Assembly (NCBI GenBank): GCA_026315105.1
Contig: CM048745.1
Coordinates: 743,501,006 to 743,565,005 of the forward strand
From: Locusta migratoria
Taxonomy: Eukaryota; Arthropoda; Insecta; Orthoptera; Acrididae
Direction of reading: 5' to 3'
Length of the DNA: 64,000 nt
The translations under genes and the position numbers were made by a program. Within the stretch, counting starts at the first letter, position 1; each line of letters begins with the position of its first letter. Below, in pieces: positions 1 through 11,340 of this stretch. The notes under the pieces were generated by a model. That model was not told where the DNA came from. It saw only the letters and a program-made list of their open reading frames with translations, and ran no database searches.

Positions 1-473
1 ACTGACTAGTGCTGCACCATAGCATCAGGACAGACAGGCGATAATGCCAGAACACCAATAGTAACGTCGGGTCAAACACAGTAATCGCAGGTTAACAAGA
101 AACAATGAAAGACTATCAGAAACAGCTTAATAATAAAGGAAAATATGTGTGCATCACAAGTTTCAGAATGATATGTGCCAAAGAAATTTAACAAAAGAAA
201 ATTCTCTCGGGTCATTTTCACCCAACATGACTACTTAAGGGTTAATAGCATTCGACCTATTTGACTTCAGACAAAATCACACTTACACTATATCACTATT
301 GTCTCCAGGCACTGAGGTGGGACTGCCACACCACAGCAGCTGGACACAGCGGTAATGAATATGGGAACGTGTTAAAGGCTCAATAGGTTGAAATCTGAAA
401 TAAATTAGTAACCTTTCATGTGTGCCTTACTGCGACTCAAATACAAATTTAATGTAACAATCCAGTTGTTGTT
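1..473. other. No gene recognised
   Basis: AT-rich sequence left of the Gypsy LTR. I see no reading frame with a recognisable domain, no tRNA-like promoter and no terminal inverted repeat. It is probably old host or repeat-derived DNA. Confidence 0.4.
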
Positions 474-655
474 ACTTGCAACATATTAAATAGTACAAGG
501 ACTGTTATCACAAGTCAAGTACACACAGTAAACACAGTTTGGAAGTTAACACACAAGTAGCCCATGAGCCCGGCTGCACGAGCCTAATTGTCACAGAGCA
601 CAGACATTTGTGGTGCAGGCTATTTGTGATTGTGAATGTCAAAAGTTATGAGACT
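474..655 (-). repeat. 3' LTR of the Gypsy element (left copy)
   Basis: Shares long blocks with 7784-8012, for example cagtttggaagttaacac and ctatttgtgattg. It is about 50 bp shorter than the right LTR because the block between the cccatgarcccggc motif and the TTTGTGATTG motif is reduced. Its right edge ends AGACT before a purine-rich (minus strand) tract. Confidence 0.75.
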
Positions 656-962
656 CCTCCCCCCCAAGGGGGTAATGTGTAGTGGGGAGAATCAAATACA
701 TGCAACGTCCACAGGTGGCGTCGAACAAGGTGTGGGTTCAGCCACGAGGCTGTGGGCTGGCACTGGTGCATACGGGCAGTAATGACATTGGTGTGGGGAC
801 CGAGGGTGGCTAGCCCCAAGCAAGAGACACCTGACGACGATGGGACACTCCAGTGACGACAATGAGACCAAGACAGGAGAGAGTGGAGGCTGTTGGGCAG
901 CATAGCGCCGGTGTCAACAGAACAGGAGATGTCAGCAAGCGAGGCAGATATGCCCACCACAG

Positions 963-1882
963 CTAGAGGCAGCACAGGCAGCAAGAGCAGTAGCAGGTGC
1001 CGGGGAAACGCGGCTGTGAAAACAGGAAGAGGCATACCGACAGGAGCAGCAGAAGGTGCCCACGAGGGCTCAGTGATGGCAGCGGCAGATGTGGAGACTG
1101 CGACCTGGCCTCTGTAGGTATCCGGGTGTGTAAGTGATCCCAGTGACAGCATACCACAACCTCAGGAGTAGAGGCGGTTGCCACAGCGGGCCTGGCACGC
1201 AGCAGTGCCGGCGCCCTAAGATGCACACCTAGACAGTGGACCCTGGCCAGTAGCGGTGCTTCAGTGGCTGTGAAGTAGTTTGGCAGGGCGGCAATCTTGA
1301 ACTGGCATGAGGTGGTAGGAGGACAGGAAGCACAGCACCACAATGTCGACAGAAGAAGAGACCACGAAGTTTCGCATCTGCAGGTGCGTACTAGTATTTC
1401 GGCTTCCCGGTATGATTGGGCATGAAACAGGGGAGGCGTCACGTGGTGAATCCCCAACTGAACACAAAAGTTGCGAAAACCTGTCAACATGCACTGGGGC
1501 CGTTATCAGAAACCAAGGTGTGTGGCAGGCCATCAATAGCAAAAATCTTAGACAACGATTGTGGATGGCTTCGAAAAACGGGAAATTGGATTAGCCCACA
1601 AGGGATTGCACACCCAGCACTGAAGATCATCAGGCCACCCTTCGCGAACATAAAGCAAAACTTGTCTAAGAACAGGGTCAGATGTGACAGGAGTCGACAA
1701 ACCAAAATAATGTAAGAGGAGAAAATATCCAGAGTAGGCAGAGCTTCAGCATCAAGATAAAAACACAGGATTTGTTCCCAGTCAAAGGTAGGATCTGTTC
1801 CAGCAGGAAGGTGAAAAATCAACAACAGTGAAGTAAGAAATAGAGTCCAGCGTTGTAGCCAATGAGTGGCCTTGTGCGGCAA
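963..1882 (-). pseudogene. Gypsy integrase core, frameshifted
   Basis: Read from 1882 downward, the frame ends in GLPHTLVSDNGPSA, the integrase motif around the second catalytic Asp. The next overlapping frame, from about 1485, continues FRNFCVQLGIHHVTPPLFH then QSYREAEILVRT. These correspond to the conserved region leading to the third catalytic residue (HPQ.N..AER in the family; here HAQSYREAEI). A frameshift lies near 1485. Downstream residues (646-1400) are low-complexity and broken. Integrase would join element cDNA to target DNA, but this copy cannot be functional. Family assignment rests on the DNGP motif and the following block. Confidence 0.75.
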
Positions 1883-1940
1883 GCATGCCTTAGTGTAGAA
1901 AAGTCATCTGTAATAATGTGAAACTTCACACCATACAGGT

Positions 1941-4900
1941 TGTTGTTGTTGTTGTTGTTGTTGTCTTCAGTCCGGAGACTGGTTTGATGCAGCTCTCCAC
2001 AATACCCTATCCTGAGCAAGCCTCTTCATCTCCACATAAAAACGGCAACCTACATCTGTCTGAATCTGCTTACTGTATCCATCTCTTGGTCTTCCTTTGC
2101 GATTTTTACCCCACACACTTCCCTCCAACGCTAAATTCACAATTCCTTGATGTCTAAGAATGTGTCCTACCAATCTATCCCTTCTTTTAGTCAAGGTATG
2201 CCAGAAATTTCTTTTCTCCCCAGTTCTGTTCAGTACCTCCTCATTAGTTACGCGATCCACCCACCTAATCTTCAGCATTCTTCTGTAGCACCATATTTCA
2301 AAAGCCTCAATCCTCTTCCTGTCCGCACTGTTTATCGTCCATGTCTCACTCCCATACAAGGCAACACTCCATACAAATGCCTTCAGAAAGGACTTCCTTA
2401 GGTTTAAATCAATATTTGATGTTAAATTTCTCTTTTTCAAGAACGCTTTTCTACCCATTGCCATTCTGCATTTTATATCCTCTGTACTGCGACCATCATT
2501 TGTTATTTTACTGCCCAAGTAACAAAACTCGTCTACCTCTTCTATTGCTTCGTTTCCCAAACTAATTCCTTGAGCATCACCTGCTTTTCTTACACTGCAC
2601 TCCATTACCCTAGTTTTGCTCTTGTTAATGTTCATCTTATATGCACCTCTCAGCACACTGTCCATTCCGTTCAATTGCTCTTCCAGGTCCTTTGCTGTAT
2701 CTGACAGAATTACTATGTCGTCGGCAAAACGCAATGTTTTTAACTCTTCCCCCTGAACTTTTATTCCTTCACCAAATTTCTCCTTGCTTTCCTTTATAGC
2801 TTGCTCATTATACAAATTGAACAACATTGGAGAAAGGCTACAACCCTGTCTTACTCCCTTCCCAACTGATGCTTCCCTTTCATGCCCTTCGAGTCTTAAT
2901 AACTGCAGTCTGGCTTTTGTACAAGTTGTAAATAACTCTCCTTTCCCTATATTTTACTCCTGCTTGCTTCAGAACTTGAAAGAGTTTATTCCAATCAACA
3001 TTGTCAAAAGCCTTCTCCAAATCTACAAAAGCTAGAAATGTAGGTTTGCCTTTTCTTAATCTATCTTCTAGGATAAGCCGTAAAGTGAGTATTGCCTCCC
3101 GTGTTCCTAAATTTCTCCTGAACCCAAACTGATCTTCCCCGAGGTCGGCTTCTACCAGCTTTTCCATCCTTCTGTATATAATCCGTGTTAATATTTTGCA
3201 GCCATGACTTATTAAACTGATGGTTCTGTAGTTTTCACACCTGTCTGCACATGCTTTCTTAGGAATGGGGATTATTACATTTTTCTTAAAGTCTGAGGGT
3301 ACTTCACCTGTCTCATACATCTTACACACTAGGTGAAACAATTTTGTCATGGCTGGTTCTCCCAGAGACTTCAGTAGCTCTGAGGGAATATCATCTACTC
3401 CAGCGGCCTTGTTTCGACTTAGGTCTTTCAGGGCTCTGTCAAATTCTTCTCTCAGTACAGTATCTTCTATTTCATCTTCATCTACACCCTCTTCCCTTCC
3501 TACAATATTGTCTCGAAGTGCATTTCCTTTGTAGAGCCCCTCTATATACTCTTTCCACTTTTCAGCTTTCCCTTCCTTGCTGAGAACAGTTTTTCCATCA
3601 GTGTCCTTAATATTCATAGAGCTGTTATTCTTATCTCCAAATGTTTCTTTTATTTTCCTGTAGGCTGTATCTATTTTTCCCCTATTTATACATTCTTCTA
3701 CATCCTTGCATTTGCCTTCTAGCCACTCCTGCTTAGCCATTTTGCACTTCCTGTCAATCTCATTTCTTAGTCGTCTGTACTCCATTTTGCCCGTTTCATT
3801 TACTGCATTTTTATATTTTCTCCTTTCATCGATTAAATTTAGTATTTCCTGTGATATCCAAGGGTTTTTTGTAGGTCTTTCCTTCCTACCTATTTTGTCC
3901 TCTGCTACCTTCACTATTTCATCTCTCAATTTTACCCATTCCTCCTCTACTGTTTTATTTTCCCCTGTTTCTGTCAATTGTTGCCTAAAGCTCCCTCTGA
4001 AATTCTTAAGAACCTCAGGTTCCTTCAATTTATCCAGGTCCAATCTCCTTATTTTCCTACCTTTCTGTAGTTTCTTTAGTTTCAGCCTACAGTTCATAAC
4101 CAACAAGTTATGGTCAGAGTCTATATCTGCCCCTGGGTATGTCTTACACTGTAGAACCTGGTTCCGAAATCTATGTCTTACCATTATAAAATCTATCTGG
4201 TATCTCTCGGTGTCTCCTGGTCTCTTCCACGTATACAACCTTCTTTTGTGATTCTTGAACCAGGTGTTTGTTATAACTAAATTATGTTCTGTGCAAAATT
4301 CTACCAGGCGGCTTCCTCTTTCATTCCTTTTGCCCAGACCATATTCACCTACTATCTTCCCTTCGCTTCCTTGTCCTACTACCGAATTCCAGTCTCCCAT
4401 AATTAAGTTTTCCTCTCCCTTAATTGCCTGAATAATTTCCTTTAGCTCCTCATATATTTCTTTGATCTCCTCATCATCGGCAGAGCTAGTTGGCATATAA
4501 ACCTGTACTACTGTTGTCGGTGTTGGCTTCGTATCTATCTTGACAATGATAATGCGATCACTGTGCTGCTCATAGTAGTTTACCCGCATTCCTATTTTCT
4601 TATTCATTATCAGTCCTACTCCTGTGATACCCCCAATTGATTTTGTATTTATAATCCTGTACTCACCTGACCAGAAATCCTGATCATCCTGCCACCGAAC
4701 TTCACTAATTCCCACTATATCTAACTTCAACCTATCCATTTCCCTTTTTAAATTTTCTAATTTTCCTACCCGATTAAGGGATCTAACATTCCACGCTCCG
4801 ATCCATAGAATGCCAGTATTGTCTTTCCTGATGATAACATCCTCCTGAGTAGTCCCCGCCCGGAGATCCGAATGGGGGACTATTTTACCTCCGGAATATT

Positions 4901-5235
4901 TTACCCGAGAGGATGCCATCATCATATGTTCATACAGTAGAGCTGCATGTCCTCGGGAAAGGTAACGGCTGTAGTTTCCCCTTGCTTTCAGCCGTTCGTA
5001 GTAGCTGTGTGGCAAAGCCACATTAGCTGATGTTACAAGGCCAGCTCAGTCAATCATCCAGACTGTTGCCCCTGTAACTGCTGAAAAGGCTGCTGCCCCT
5101 CTTCAGGAACCACACGTTTGTCTGGCCTCTCCACAGATACCCCTCCGCTGTGGTTGCACATACGGTACGGCTATCTGTGTCGTTGAGGCACGCAAGCCAC
5201 CCCACCTCGGCAATATCTGTGGTTCATGGGAGTGG
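1941..5235 (-). mobile_element. RTE-clade LINE, essentially full length, with 11-bp target duplication
   Basis: A 3.3-kb minus-strand LINE bounded by identical 11-bp copies of accatacaggt at 1930-1940 and 5236-5246. The 3' end (left side) is a run of GTT repeats (1941-1963), which is the microsatellite tail typical of RTE elements. The 5' untranslated part is about 5022-5235. It encodes an endonuclease and reverse transcriptase with one frameshift. Three further copies lie in the window (11033-11340, 25966-27472, 29681-30794). It interrupts the RNase H region of the Gypsy element, so it is younger than that element. Confidence 0.92.
1967..5021 (-). pseudogene. RTE ORF2: APE endonuclease plus reverse transcriptase, one frameshift
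   Basis: The first frame (5021 to 2880, 713 aa) starts MALPHSYYERL. It has an APE-type endonuclease (WNVRSLN, SEVRW, MGDWNSVVGQG and the terminal DSDHNLL motif at about residues 80-310), then reverse transcriptase motifs (YRTISLISHGCKILTRI, DQFGFRRNLGTREAI, AFVDLEKAFDNVDW). It ends prematurely at QTAVIKTRRA. The second frame (2827 to 1967, 286 aa) carries the catalytic FADDIVILS and the RTE C-terminus with WCYRRMLKIRWVDR and GRPRDGYSKQIQTDVG. Comparison with the copy at 29681-30794, which is uninterrupted there, places a single-base indel near 2885-2900. The total of about 1000 residues matches a complete RTE protein. This would nick DNA and reverse-transcribe its own RNA. Confidence 0.9.
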
Positions 5236-5246
5236 ACCATACAGGT

Positions 5247-6370
5247 ACAGATGAAATTTTTTTAAAGCATAGATAGCAGCTTGGGCCACAACCTCAATTT
5301 GTGAATAACGTTGCTGTGTAGGCATCAAGGTTTCTGAAGCATATACAATGGGGTGTTCCTACAAATCAGTATTTATGCACCAGCACTGGTCCCACCCCAT
5401 ACGGACACTTGTCAGTAGCTAGAACAAGGTTTTGACTCAGAGAGTAAGTAGTTAAGCACAGAGCAGACTATTTTGTTTCAAGGTACGAAATGCTCGTTTA
5501 CAGTCCGCAGAGCAAATAAAGGGCACACCTTTATGAAAGTCAGTGCAGCGAATGCTCAACCGTGGCAACCCCAGGCAGAAATCCAAGGTAATAGGCGATT
5601 TTACCAAGAAAAGCCTGGAACTTTTTAACTGACGTGGGCCGAGGCAAGGAAACAACAGCGGCCATGCGGTTCGGAAGGGGACAGACCCCAGCAGAAGAGA
5701 CCCAAAACCCAAGGTATAGAATTGACGATTGAAAGAAACGCCACTTCGTCAGATTACACCAAAGATTCACTGCCTGGACTGTAGAGAAAATGTCACGCAA
5801 GGTCAATGGCCTTCTGGGGAGGACAATATCGTCCACATAGTTAACGCAGCCAGGAAAGGGATGCAGAGGTAGCCCCAAAAAACTCTGAAAAATAGCCGGG
5901 GCACTGCCAACACCGAATGGCAGTCACTGGTACTGAAAGACCGAAAAGAATATTGACAACCAACAAGTTTTTAGAGTCGTCGTCCAGTGGCAGTTGGATA
6001 TAAGCTTCAGCCAAGTCCACTTGAGAAGAATGGGACCCAGCAAGCATAACAAGCAGTTCGTCAGTGCGTGGTAGAGGGTAAGAATCAATGACAGACTGAG
6101 CTATCACCGTAACTTTAAAGTAGCAACATAAACGTTACAGTCACAAGAGGGGTAGCCCATTCACTAGAGGAATTAGTTTTAATTACCTGTAACACCTGCA
6201 GGCAGTCGAGTTTGGCCTTTACTTGTTCCCGCAGAGCCACCGGAACCTGGAGAGCATGAAAATTTGGGGCGATGGTGATGTGCACAGTGAAATCAGCTGC
6301 ACATTCTAATCTGTCGGAAAAACAAGGACGAAAATTGCAGACGAAGCAACTCAAGTTCACAAAAAGGAAC
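5247..6370 (-). pseudogene. Gypsy reverse transcriptase and start of RNase H, decayed
   Basis: From right to left: FHALQVPVALREQVKAKLD and SSSEWATPLVTV (about 6160-6265) match the N-terminal RT block of Gypsy elements. VIDSYPLPRTDELLVMLAG and QVDLAEAYIQLPLDD (about 5985-6095) follow, then the catalytic NYVDDIVLP (about 5815-5840), and GFLPGVATV (about 5550-5580). The sequence runs on to RYSQIE and ALKKFHLYLYG next to the RTE insertion at 5246. Several frameshifts and stops separate these blocks. The RNase H frame resumes on the far side of the RTE (1930 and lower) with GVKFHIITDDFS. Confidence 0.8.
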
Positions 6371-7783
6371 AGAATCAGAGACCAGGTTAACAGAGTCTGA
6401 AATAGCGAAACCAAACACAGCAAAAGTGTCAATACTAGAAATGTTAGCAGTTGTGGTATTGTTGACCACAAAAAACACCACAGATCCAATTTGTAACCCT
6501 TAGGGGCCATGTACTGGCCCAAGACCGGAATGCCTTGATTGTAGTCTTTTAGGTGCTGATCAATGGGCGCTATTGGCTGTGAACTCAGTCTACAGTAATT
6601 GTGGTAATTGAGATGAGAGACCGAGGCCCCCGTATCTACTTACAAGGTTACAAATATGTTGTCAAACAACTGACCCTCAACAAACAACTTAGTAGAGTGA
6701 AACTGCAAACTACCCAAAGAATGAACGTCCACATACATGTCAGTGGAAACTGGCCGCTAAAGGTTCACAAGAGGCACGCTGATGAATCTCGCAATTCAGT
6801 GCGATGTACAGAATAGTGTTGCAAAGCACGTAGTCTGCGTAAGATTCCTGATGAGTAGGTGTAAGAAACCTACAGTGGCAACTATACTTGAGCCGAAATA
6901 CGTTGATCCCTGGTGCTTGCGCCTATCGGCTTTGAGTGCCGGTTGCGGCAGCAGACCATTGGAGCAAGTCGAACCCGAACGTTACTCTGTGCATGCGCGT
7001 GTTCAGCTGCATTGTGCACTTTTTCCAGTTCTGTCAGGCAACAGCGACTGGTAGCAATACTGCCCAGCAGCGAACTAACTATATGGCAACATGGTTGCAA
7101 TCCGTTTCTCCGAGTGGGGCAGTCTATCAGCCCAGTAGGCGGAGCCAGGGATCATATTTCGGCCCAACTATAAGGCCGCGAAGTTTGGCCACCCTTGCAC
7201 GACTGGACTGATTAGGTTTCTTCCGCAAATGCTAAAGTTCCACTAGTGCCACTATGACACGCGTACAGGACCAGTAATAAGAACACAGCAAACCTCACAT
7301 TTCATCAAAGGATAAAGCTGCCACTACTTTGAGAGGGGGTGAGCTGACCCAGTAGCTGATAAATGCGAGGAGAAACGCAAGACAGAGAAAGAACTTTATG
7401 CAAGTCCATATCAGAGACACAAGTACTGCTGCAATCATTTTTCGTAAGAATTGCAGTCTTCCAAAGAGTTGTCAAACCCAGAAAATGACAGAGGAAAAGT
7501 ATCAGAAACCTGTCGGGCAGCAGAACCAACAGACGCTGTGCTGTCCGTAGTCAACGACTTAACGATGGATGCAATGGAGTTCGAACAGCCCACCTGAGCC
7601 AACGTAACCGTAAGTAGCTGCCAAACGGTATCTACCATAGTCCACAACTGAGTCTGAAGTAACTGACCACATGGAGATGATAGTCCGAGGAAGCAGCAGC
7701 TGTTGGCGAATCCACAGACAGGTGAGTAGGCTGAATAAACACACAAAGTCCGAACACTACTCGTCATAAAGAAATGTGTTGAA
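6371..7783 (-). pseudogene. Gypsy gag/protease region, unrecognisable in detail
   Basis: Lies between the RT N-terminus and the 5' LTR, where gag and protease are expected. Short frames such as 6115-6522 and 7435-7821 are open but show no zinc knuckle or clear protease active site that I can defend. The assignment is by position only. Confidence 0.4.
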
Positions 7784-8012
7784 CCTTGCAACACATTTAA
7801 TAGTACAAGCACTGTTACCACAAGTTAAGTACACATAGTATAAAACAGTTTGGAAGTTAACACCCAAGTGGCCCATGAACCCGGCCCCATGGGAATAATT
7901 GCCGTGGGCCTGTGGTGGCACTGCGATGGTTTGGGTCGCCGTCTAGGGGCTGGTTGCGCACACATTTGCAGCGCTTGCTATTTGTGATTGAGCACGTCGG
8001 AGTTATAAGACT
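7784..8012 (-). repeat. 5' LTR of the Gypsy element (right copy)
   Basis: Direct-repeat partner of 474-655 and the longer of the two. On the minus strand it begins AGTCTTATAAC. Next to it I could not recognise a standard tRNA primer-binding site. Confidence 0.75.
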
Positions 8013-8227
8013 AGTAATCTGTATCTACGATTACCATACAGGTGCCAGAGTCTTTCCTATTGACAATGTCGGCTGTCAGCTTGGCTTCATTATGCTATTT
8101 TAATTCTGGCTTTGAATCCTTAAGGAATTACAATTAATTGACTTATTAGCAGCATTAATTCTGTGTGAAACCATTGCATACCAGGAATAACTGTTTGTTT
8201 ATATAAAAGGGATAGAAACATCATTCC

Positions 8228-8230
<3 letters not shown>

Positions 8231-8292
<62 letters not shown>
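8231..8292. repeat. (TC)n microsatellite
   Basis: An uninterrupted TC dinucleotide run of about 31 units. Confidence 0.98.
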
Positions 8293-8294
<2 letters not shown>

Positions 8295-8619
8295 GTGTTA
8301 AAACAGGGTGGCGCAAAAAAATGTTAAAAATTCCCTGACATTTCCATGTTTTCCAGTCCAGTAGTCTGCAATACTTTTCCCTGATTTTGAAATTTTATTC
8401 GAATTATGAAGAAAATTTAGAAGTTGTACTAGTTTAACTGGCAAGAATCAAATCTTGACACAAAATTCACAAAAATGAAGGAGGCACATTTGACACAATT
8501 ACTTTTTTATTTTATTTTATTCAATTTTAGTACAGTGCCATCACTGGTATTTTCTAATGTATATCATTTAAGAGAGCATAAAACCTGAAGTAAAATTTAT
8601 AAGGGGGATCTCGGAACCC
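8293..8619. other. No gene recognised
   Basis: AT-rich DNA between the TC microsatellite and the LINE relic. It contains repeated ccctga/ttccctg words but no frame or repeat boundary that I can define. Confidence 0.4.
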
Positions 8620-9435
8620 TTCTACCTTCAAACAAGTGTTAGACAAGGTAATAGACTATCTCCTGTTTACCACAGTTCTAGACAAAGTTATGGAAGAATA
8701 TGAAGCCAGTATGAATGGGTGTTGCCAAAAACAACCATTACACATCACATCTTGTATTCACAAATGACCTGGGAATACTAACAGAGAATGAACATACTGC
8801 AGCTGGAAGTACTCAAAGGAAAGTAAGTTTAAAAATTTCATGTGAGAAAACTGAATTACTTTGTTAAAATAAATAAATAAATTACAAGCTTGAAAACTAA
8901 ATATGGTAAAGTCTACGGGGCCCACTAATTTAAACACCTAGCCGAATTCATCGAATCGACAGGTACTGGAAAAATCTCATGGCAACATAGTCTCCAAAAA
9001 ATTAAAAAGAATTAGGATTAACTCAGAACCTCTACAACAACAAAAATCAATGCCAAGATTGGCATGAATTTGACACACCAATATGGTCATAAAACCAATA
9101 ATCCTCTACCTAGGTGAAACACTAATCCTTAACACGAAAGAACAACTTGAAGAAACGAAAAAAGAGAAATATCATCAGGAAAATTCTAGAAGTAAGGCAT
9201 ACCAAAGATGGTTGTATGCTACAATCAATTAAAATGAAAAAAACTTTTGTAACATTGGAATTAATATTAGGAAAAGGCAAATTATATTCTTTTGTCATCT
9301 CGGCCGACTACCAGAAAATTGATTAATGAAGAGAATAATAGATTATGTGACCACGCTGAAGAATTCCACACCTTTGCTTGAAGAAATTGCGAAGGACCTC
9401 AAGAATGAAAACAAAGCCAGCCAACAGCTGAGAGT

Positions 9436-9511
<76 letters not shown>

Positions 9512-9741
9512 AGCCTTTAGACACAAAATAAGACAAATCTGAAGTTTTATCAGAGCAACCAAAACAAAAACAGTATCGATCAACGTGGTTGGATGAAAGT
9601 AAACAAACCTTTTTGGAAACAATGAAAGCTTATTGGGAGAACAAGAAGATCTCAAATTGATTGAGTTATTTGCTTAATGTCTTATTTGAGGTGAAAATTT
9701 GCTCATTCTACTACTACTACTAATAATAATAATAATAATAA
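8620..9741 (+). pseudogene. Old non-LTR retrotransposon relic (reverse transcriptase C-terminal half)
   Basis: Translated in shifting frames, the stretch shows QTSVRQGNRLSP (about 8630), VFTNDLGILTENEHTAA (about 8757, an eroded F/YADD box where the first Asp has become Asn), KISCEKTE, VIKPIILYLGETLILN and FFCHLGRLPENRLMKRI, then RSTWLDESKQTFLETMKAYW near 9575-9640 followed by a stop. This order matches the C-terminal half of RTE-like LINE proteins. The (TAC)n(TAA)n run at 9711-9741 is probably its 3' tail. The many stops show an old copy. The exact family is not determined. Confidence 0.65.
9445..9509. repeat. (AG)n microsatellite inside the LINE relic
   Basis: An AG dinucleotide run of about 32 units. 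LINE-like coding similarity is visible on both sides (MKRI... before, RSTWLDE... after), so the repeat expanded within or was inserted into the relic. Confidence 0.95.
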
Positions 9742-10188
9742 TGATTTAAAATAAGTAATGTATGAAAAAGCTTATGACTTTTAGCATGAGCTAGTGAAAA
9801 TTAAAATTTTAATATGTGGTACATCAAATTATTCAAGATTATTTATTTATTTTACACTCCTCATCAATAGCTTTAATCTCAGCTAAAATTTTAGCTATTT
9901 TGAGGCCAAATATTTTTCTTCCCCAGTTACTATAAGTTTTCTTTTCAAATCATCTTATGCAGTTATTGTAGCTCCTTTTTTCCAATGTTCAGTATCTTCC
10001 GAGAATTATGAATGCCAATTCCAGTAAGAATAAATTACAAAATCTTTTAAGTTCTTAATTTGTTTCATCCTGTATTTTAGATTTTGATGGCATCTGTTTT
10101 GCATGTAGTAGTTGGTAATAGTGAAATGACTCTTAGTAAGCACATGTGGCCAATCTTTTGAGTCTTTCCAAATGTAAACAATTATTAT
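9742..10188. other. No gene recognised
   Basis: AT-rich DNA with no supported frame, ending in a poly-C run (10189-10202) that abuts the Penelope-type fragment. Confidence 0.4.
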
Positions 10189-10203
10189 CCCCCCCCCCCC
10201 CCA

Positions 10204-11030
10204 CACTGAGGAGGACCCCGATGCAAAACCTGCCCAATCCAACCACCCAGCACTTCCTATTTCAGTGCTGTCACAGGCTTGTCCTACCCCATCAGAGGCT
10301 GGGACACCTGTGAAAGCAACCATGTAATATACCAAATCTGCTGCAATCACAGCTCTGCATTCTACATTGGAATGACAACTAACCGGCTCTCCATCAGGAT
10401 GAATGGCCATTGTCAAACTGTGGCCAAGAGCAATATGGACTATCCTGTATTGCAGCATGCAGCGGAGCAAAACACCTTGGACTTTAACAGCTGCTTCACC
10501 ACCCGAGCTATCTGGATCCTCCCTGGATCCTACATCAGCTTTTCTGAACTGCGGAGATGAGCACATCCTATGGTCCTGCTACCATCCTGGCCTCAACCTC
10601 AGATAACCGAACACCCTACATTCCATGTCCCACAGTCCTCCTCCCCCTCACATCCTACATTTCCTTCCGATTCATGCCCGTTTCCCCACTTTGTGCTTCC
10701 TGTTTTATTTATTCCCCCCACCCCCAAATTTATATACTGCATCTCATTTTTCGCCTGACACCGCCTCTGCTTGTTGCATCCCCAACCTTATCTTCCATCT
10801 CCATCCCCCCTCCTCCACTCCTTCCCCCATCCCATCCCTTCCACTTGCCTTGAGTCAGACTGTGTTGGGCAGCCAGAGATGGCTGATTTGTGTGGATAAG
10901 TGCGACGGAGCGTTCTCTGCCTGAGGAAGGCTGCAGTCAACAATTTAGAATTGTGTGTGTGTCTGTCAGTGGTTCAATGTTCGTCTTTACGGTGATTTGT
11001 TCGCTATCTAGATATTATCACCACCATCAA
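10204..11030 (+). mobile_element. Penelope-like element fragment: GIY-YIG endonuclease domain and 3' tail
   Basis: The frame at 10204-10560 has a Cys-containing lead-in, VTGLSYPIRGWDTCESNHV, then IYQICCNHSSAFYIGMTTN and RLSIRMNGH. That is the GIY-YIG nuclease signature as found at the C-terminus of Penelope-like retroelements, where it cuts target DNA. No reverse transcriptase precedes it, so the copy is 5'-truncated at the poly-C run. The 3' portion (about 10860-10995, including tgaggaaggctgcag and tttagaattgtgtgtg) recurs in reverse orientation at 54240-54480, supporting a shared element tail. An RTE fragment abuts the right end. Confidence 0.7.
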
Positions 11031-11032
11031 AC

Positions 11033-11340
11033 TATGGCAGAAATGTGGTGCTACAGAAGAATGCTGAAGAATAGGTGCGTGGATCGCATGACAAATGAGG
11101 AGGTACTGAACAGAATTGGGGAGAGAATGAATTTCTGACATACCTTAGGCTAAAAGAAGGGATCGATTGATAGGGACACATTCTCAGACATCAATGAATC
11201 ATGAATTTAGTGTTGGGAGGAAGTGTGTGGGGTAAAATTCCCAGAGGGAGACCAAGGGATGAACACAGTAAGCAGATTCAAATGGATGTGGGTTGCTGTT
11301 CTTATATAGACATGAATAGGCTTGCTCAGGATAGAGTACG
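11033..11340 (+). pseudogene. RTE LINE 3' fragment
   Basis: Encodes an eroded version of the RTE C-terminus: WCYRRMLKNRCVDRMTNEEV, LNRIGERMNF, then in other frames GHILRHQ and the GRPRDE/KQIQMDVGCC region. The gttgtt tail and the 3' end seen in the other copies are missing. It lies on the plus strand, directly after the Penelope-like tail. Confidence 0.85.

Larger units (their letters stand above)
474..8012 (-). mobile_element. Ty3/Gypsy LTR retrotransposon, decayed, split by an RTE LINE
   Basis: The element lies on the minus strand. Direct repeats at about 474-655 and 7784-8012 act as LTRs. Between them, reading right to left, are a Gypsy-type reverse transcriptase, an RNase H start, the inserted RTE element (1941-5235), the rest of RNase H and an integrase core, which is the Ty3/Gypsy order of RT, RNase H, IN. 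On the minus strand the inner edge of the left LTR (656-675) carries a purine-rich tract just before the LTR start AGTCTY, as expected of a polypurine tract. AGT-starting LTRs are known in insect Gypsy elements. All domains carry frameshifts or stops, so the copy is dead. No envelope gene was recognised. LTR edges are accurate to about 10 bp and no flanking target duplication was found. Confidence 0.8.

Noticed and set aside
9323..9655. Minus-strand frame with a long Ser-Leu repeat
   Set aside because: It is the translation of the (AG)n microsatellite and the antisense of the LINE relic.
10279..10560. Bacterial-type GIY-YIG repair nuclease (horizontal transfer)
   Set aside because: The Cys-containing lead-in and the repeat-like tail fit a Penelope-like element; no bacterial neighbours.
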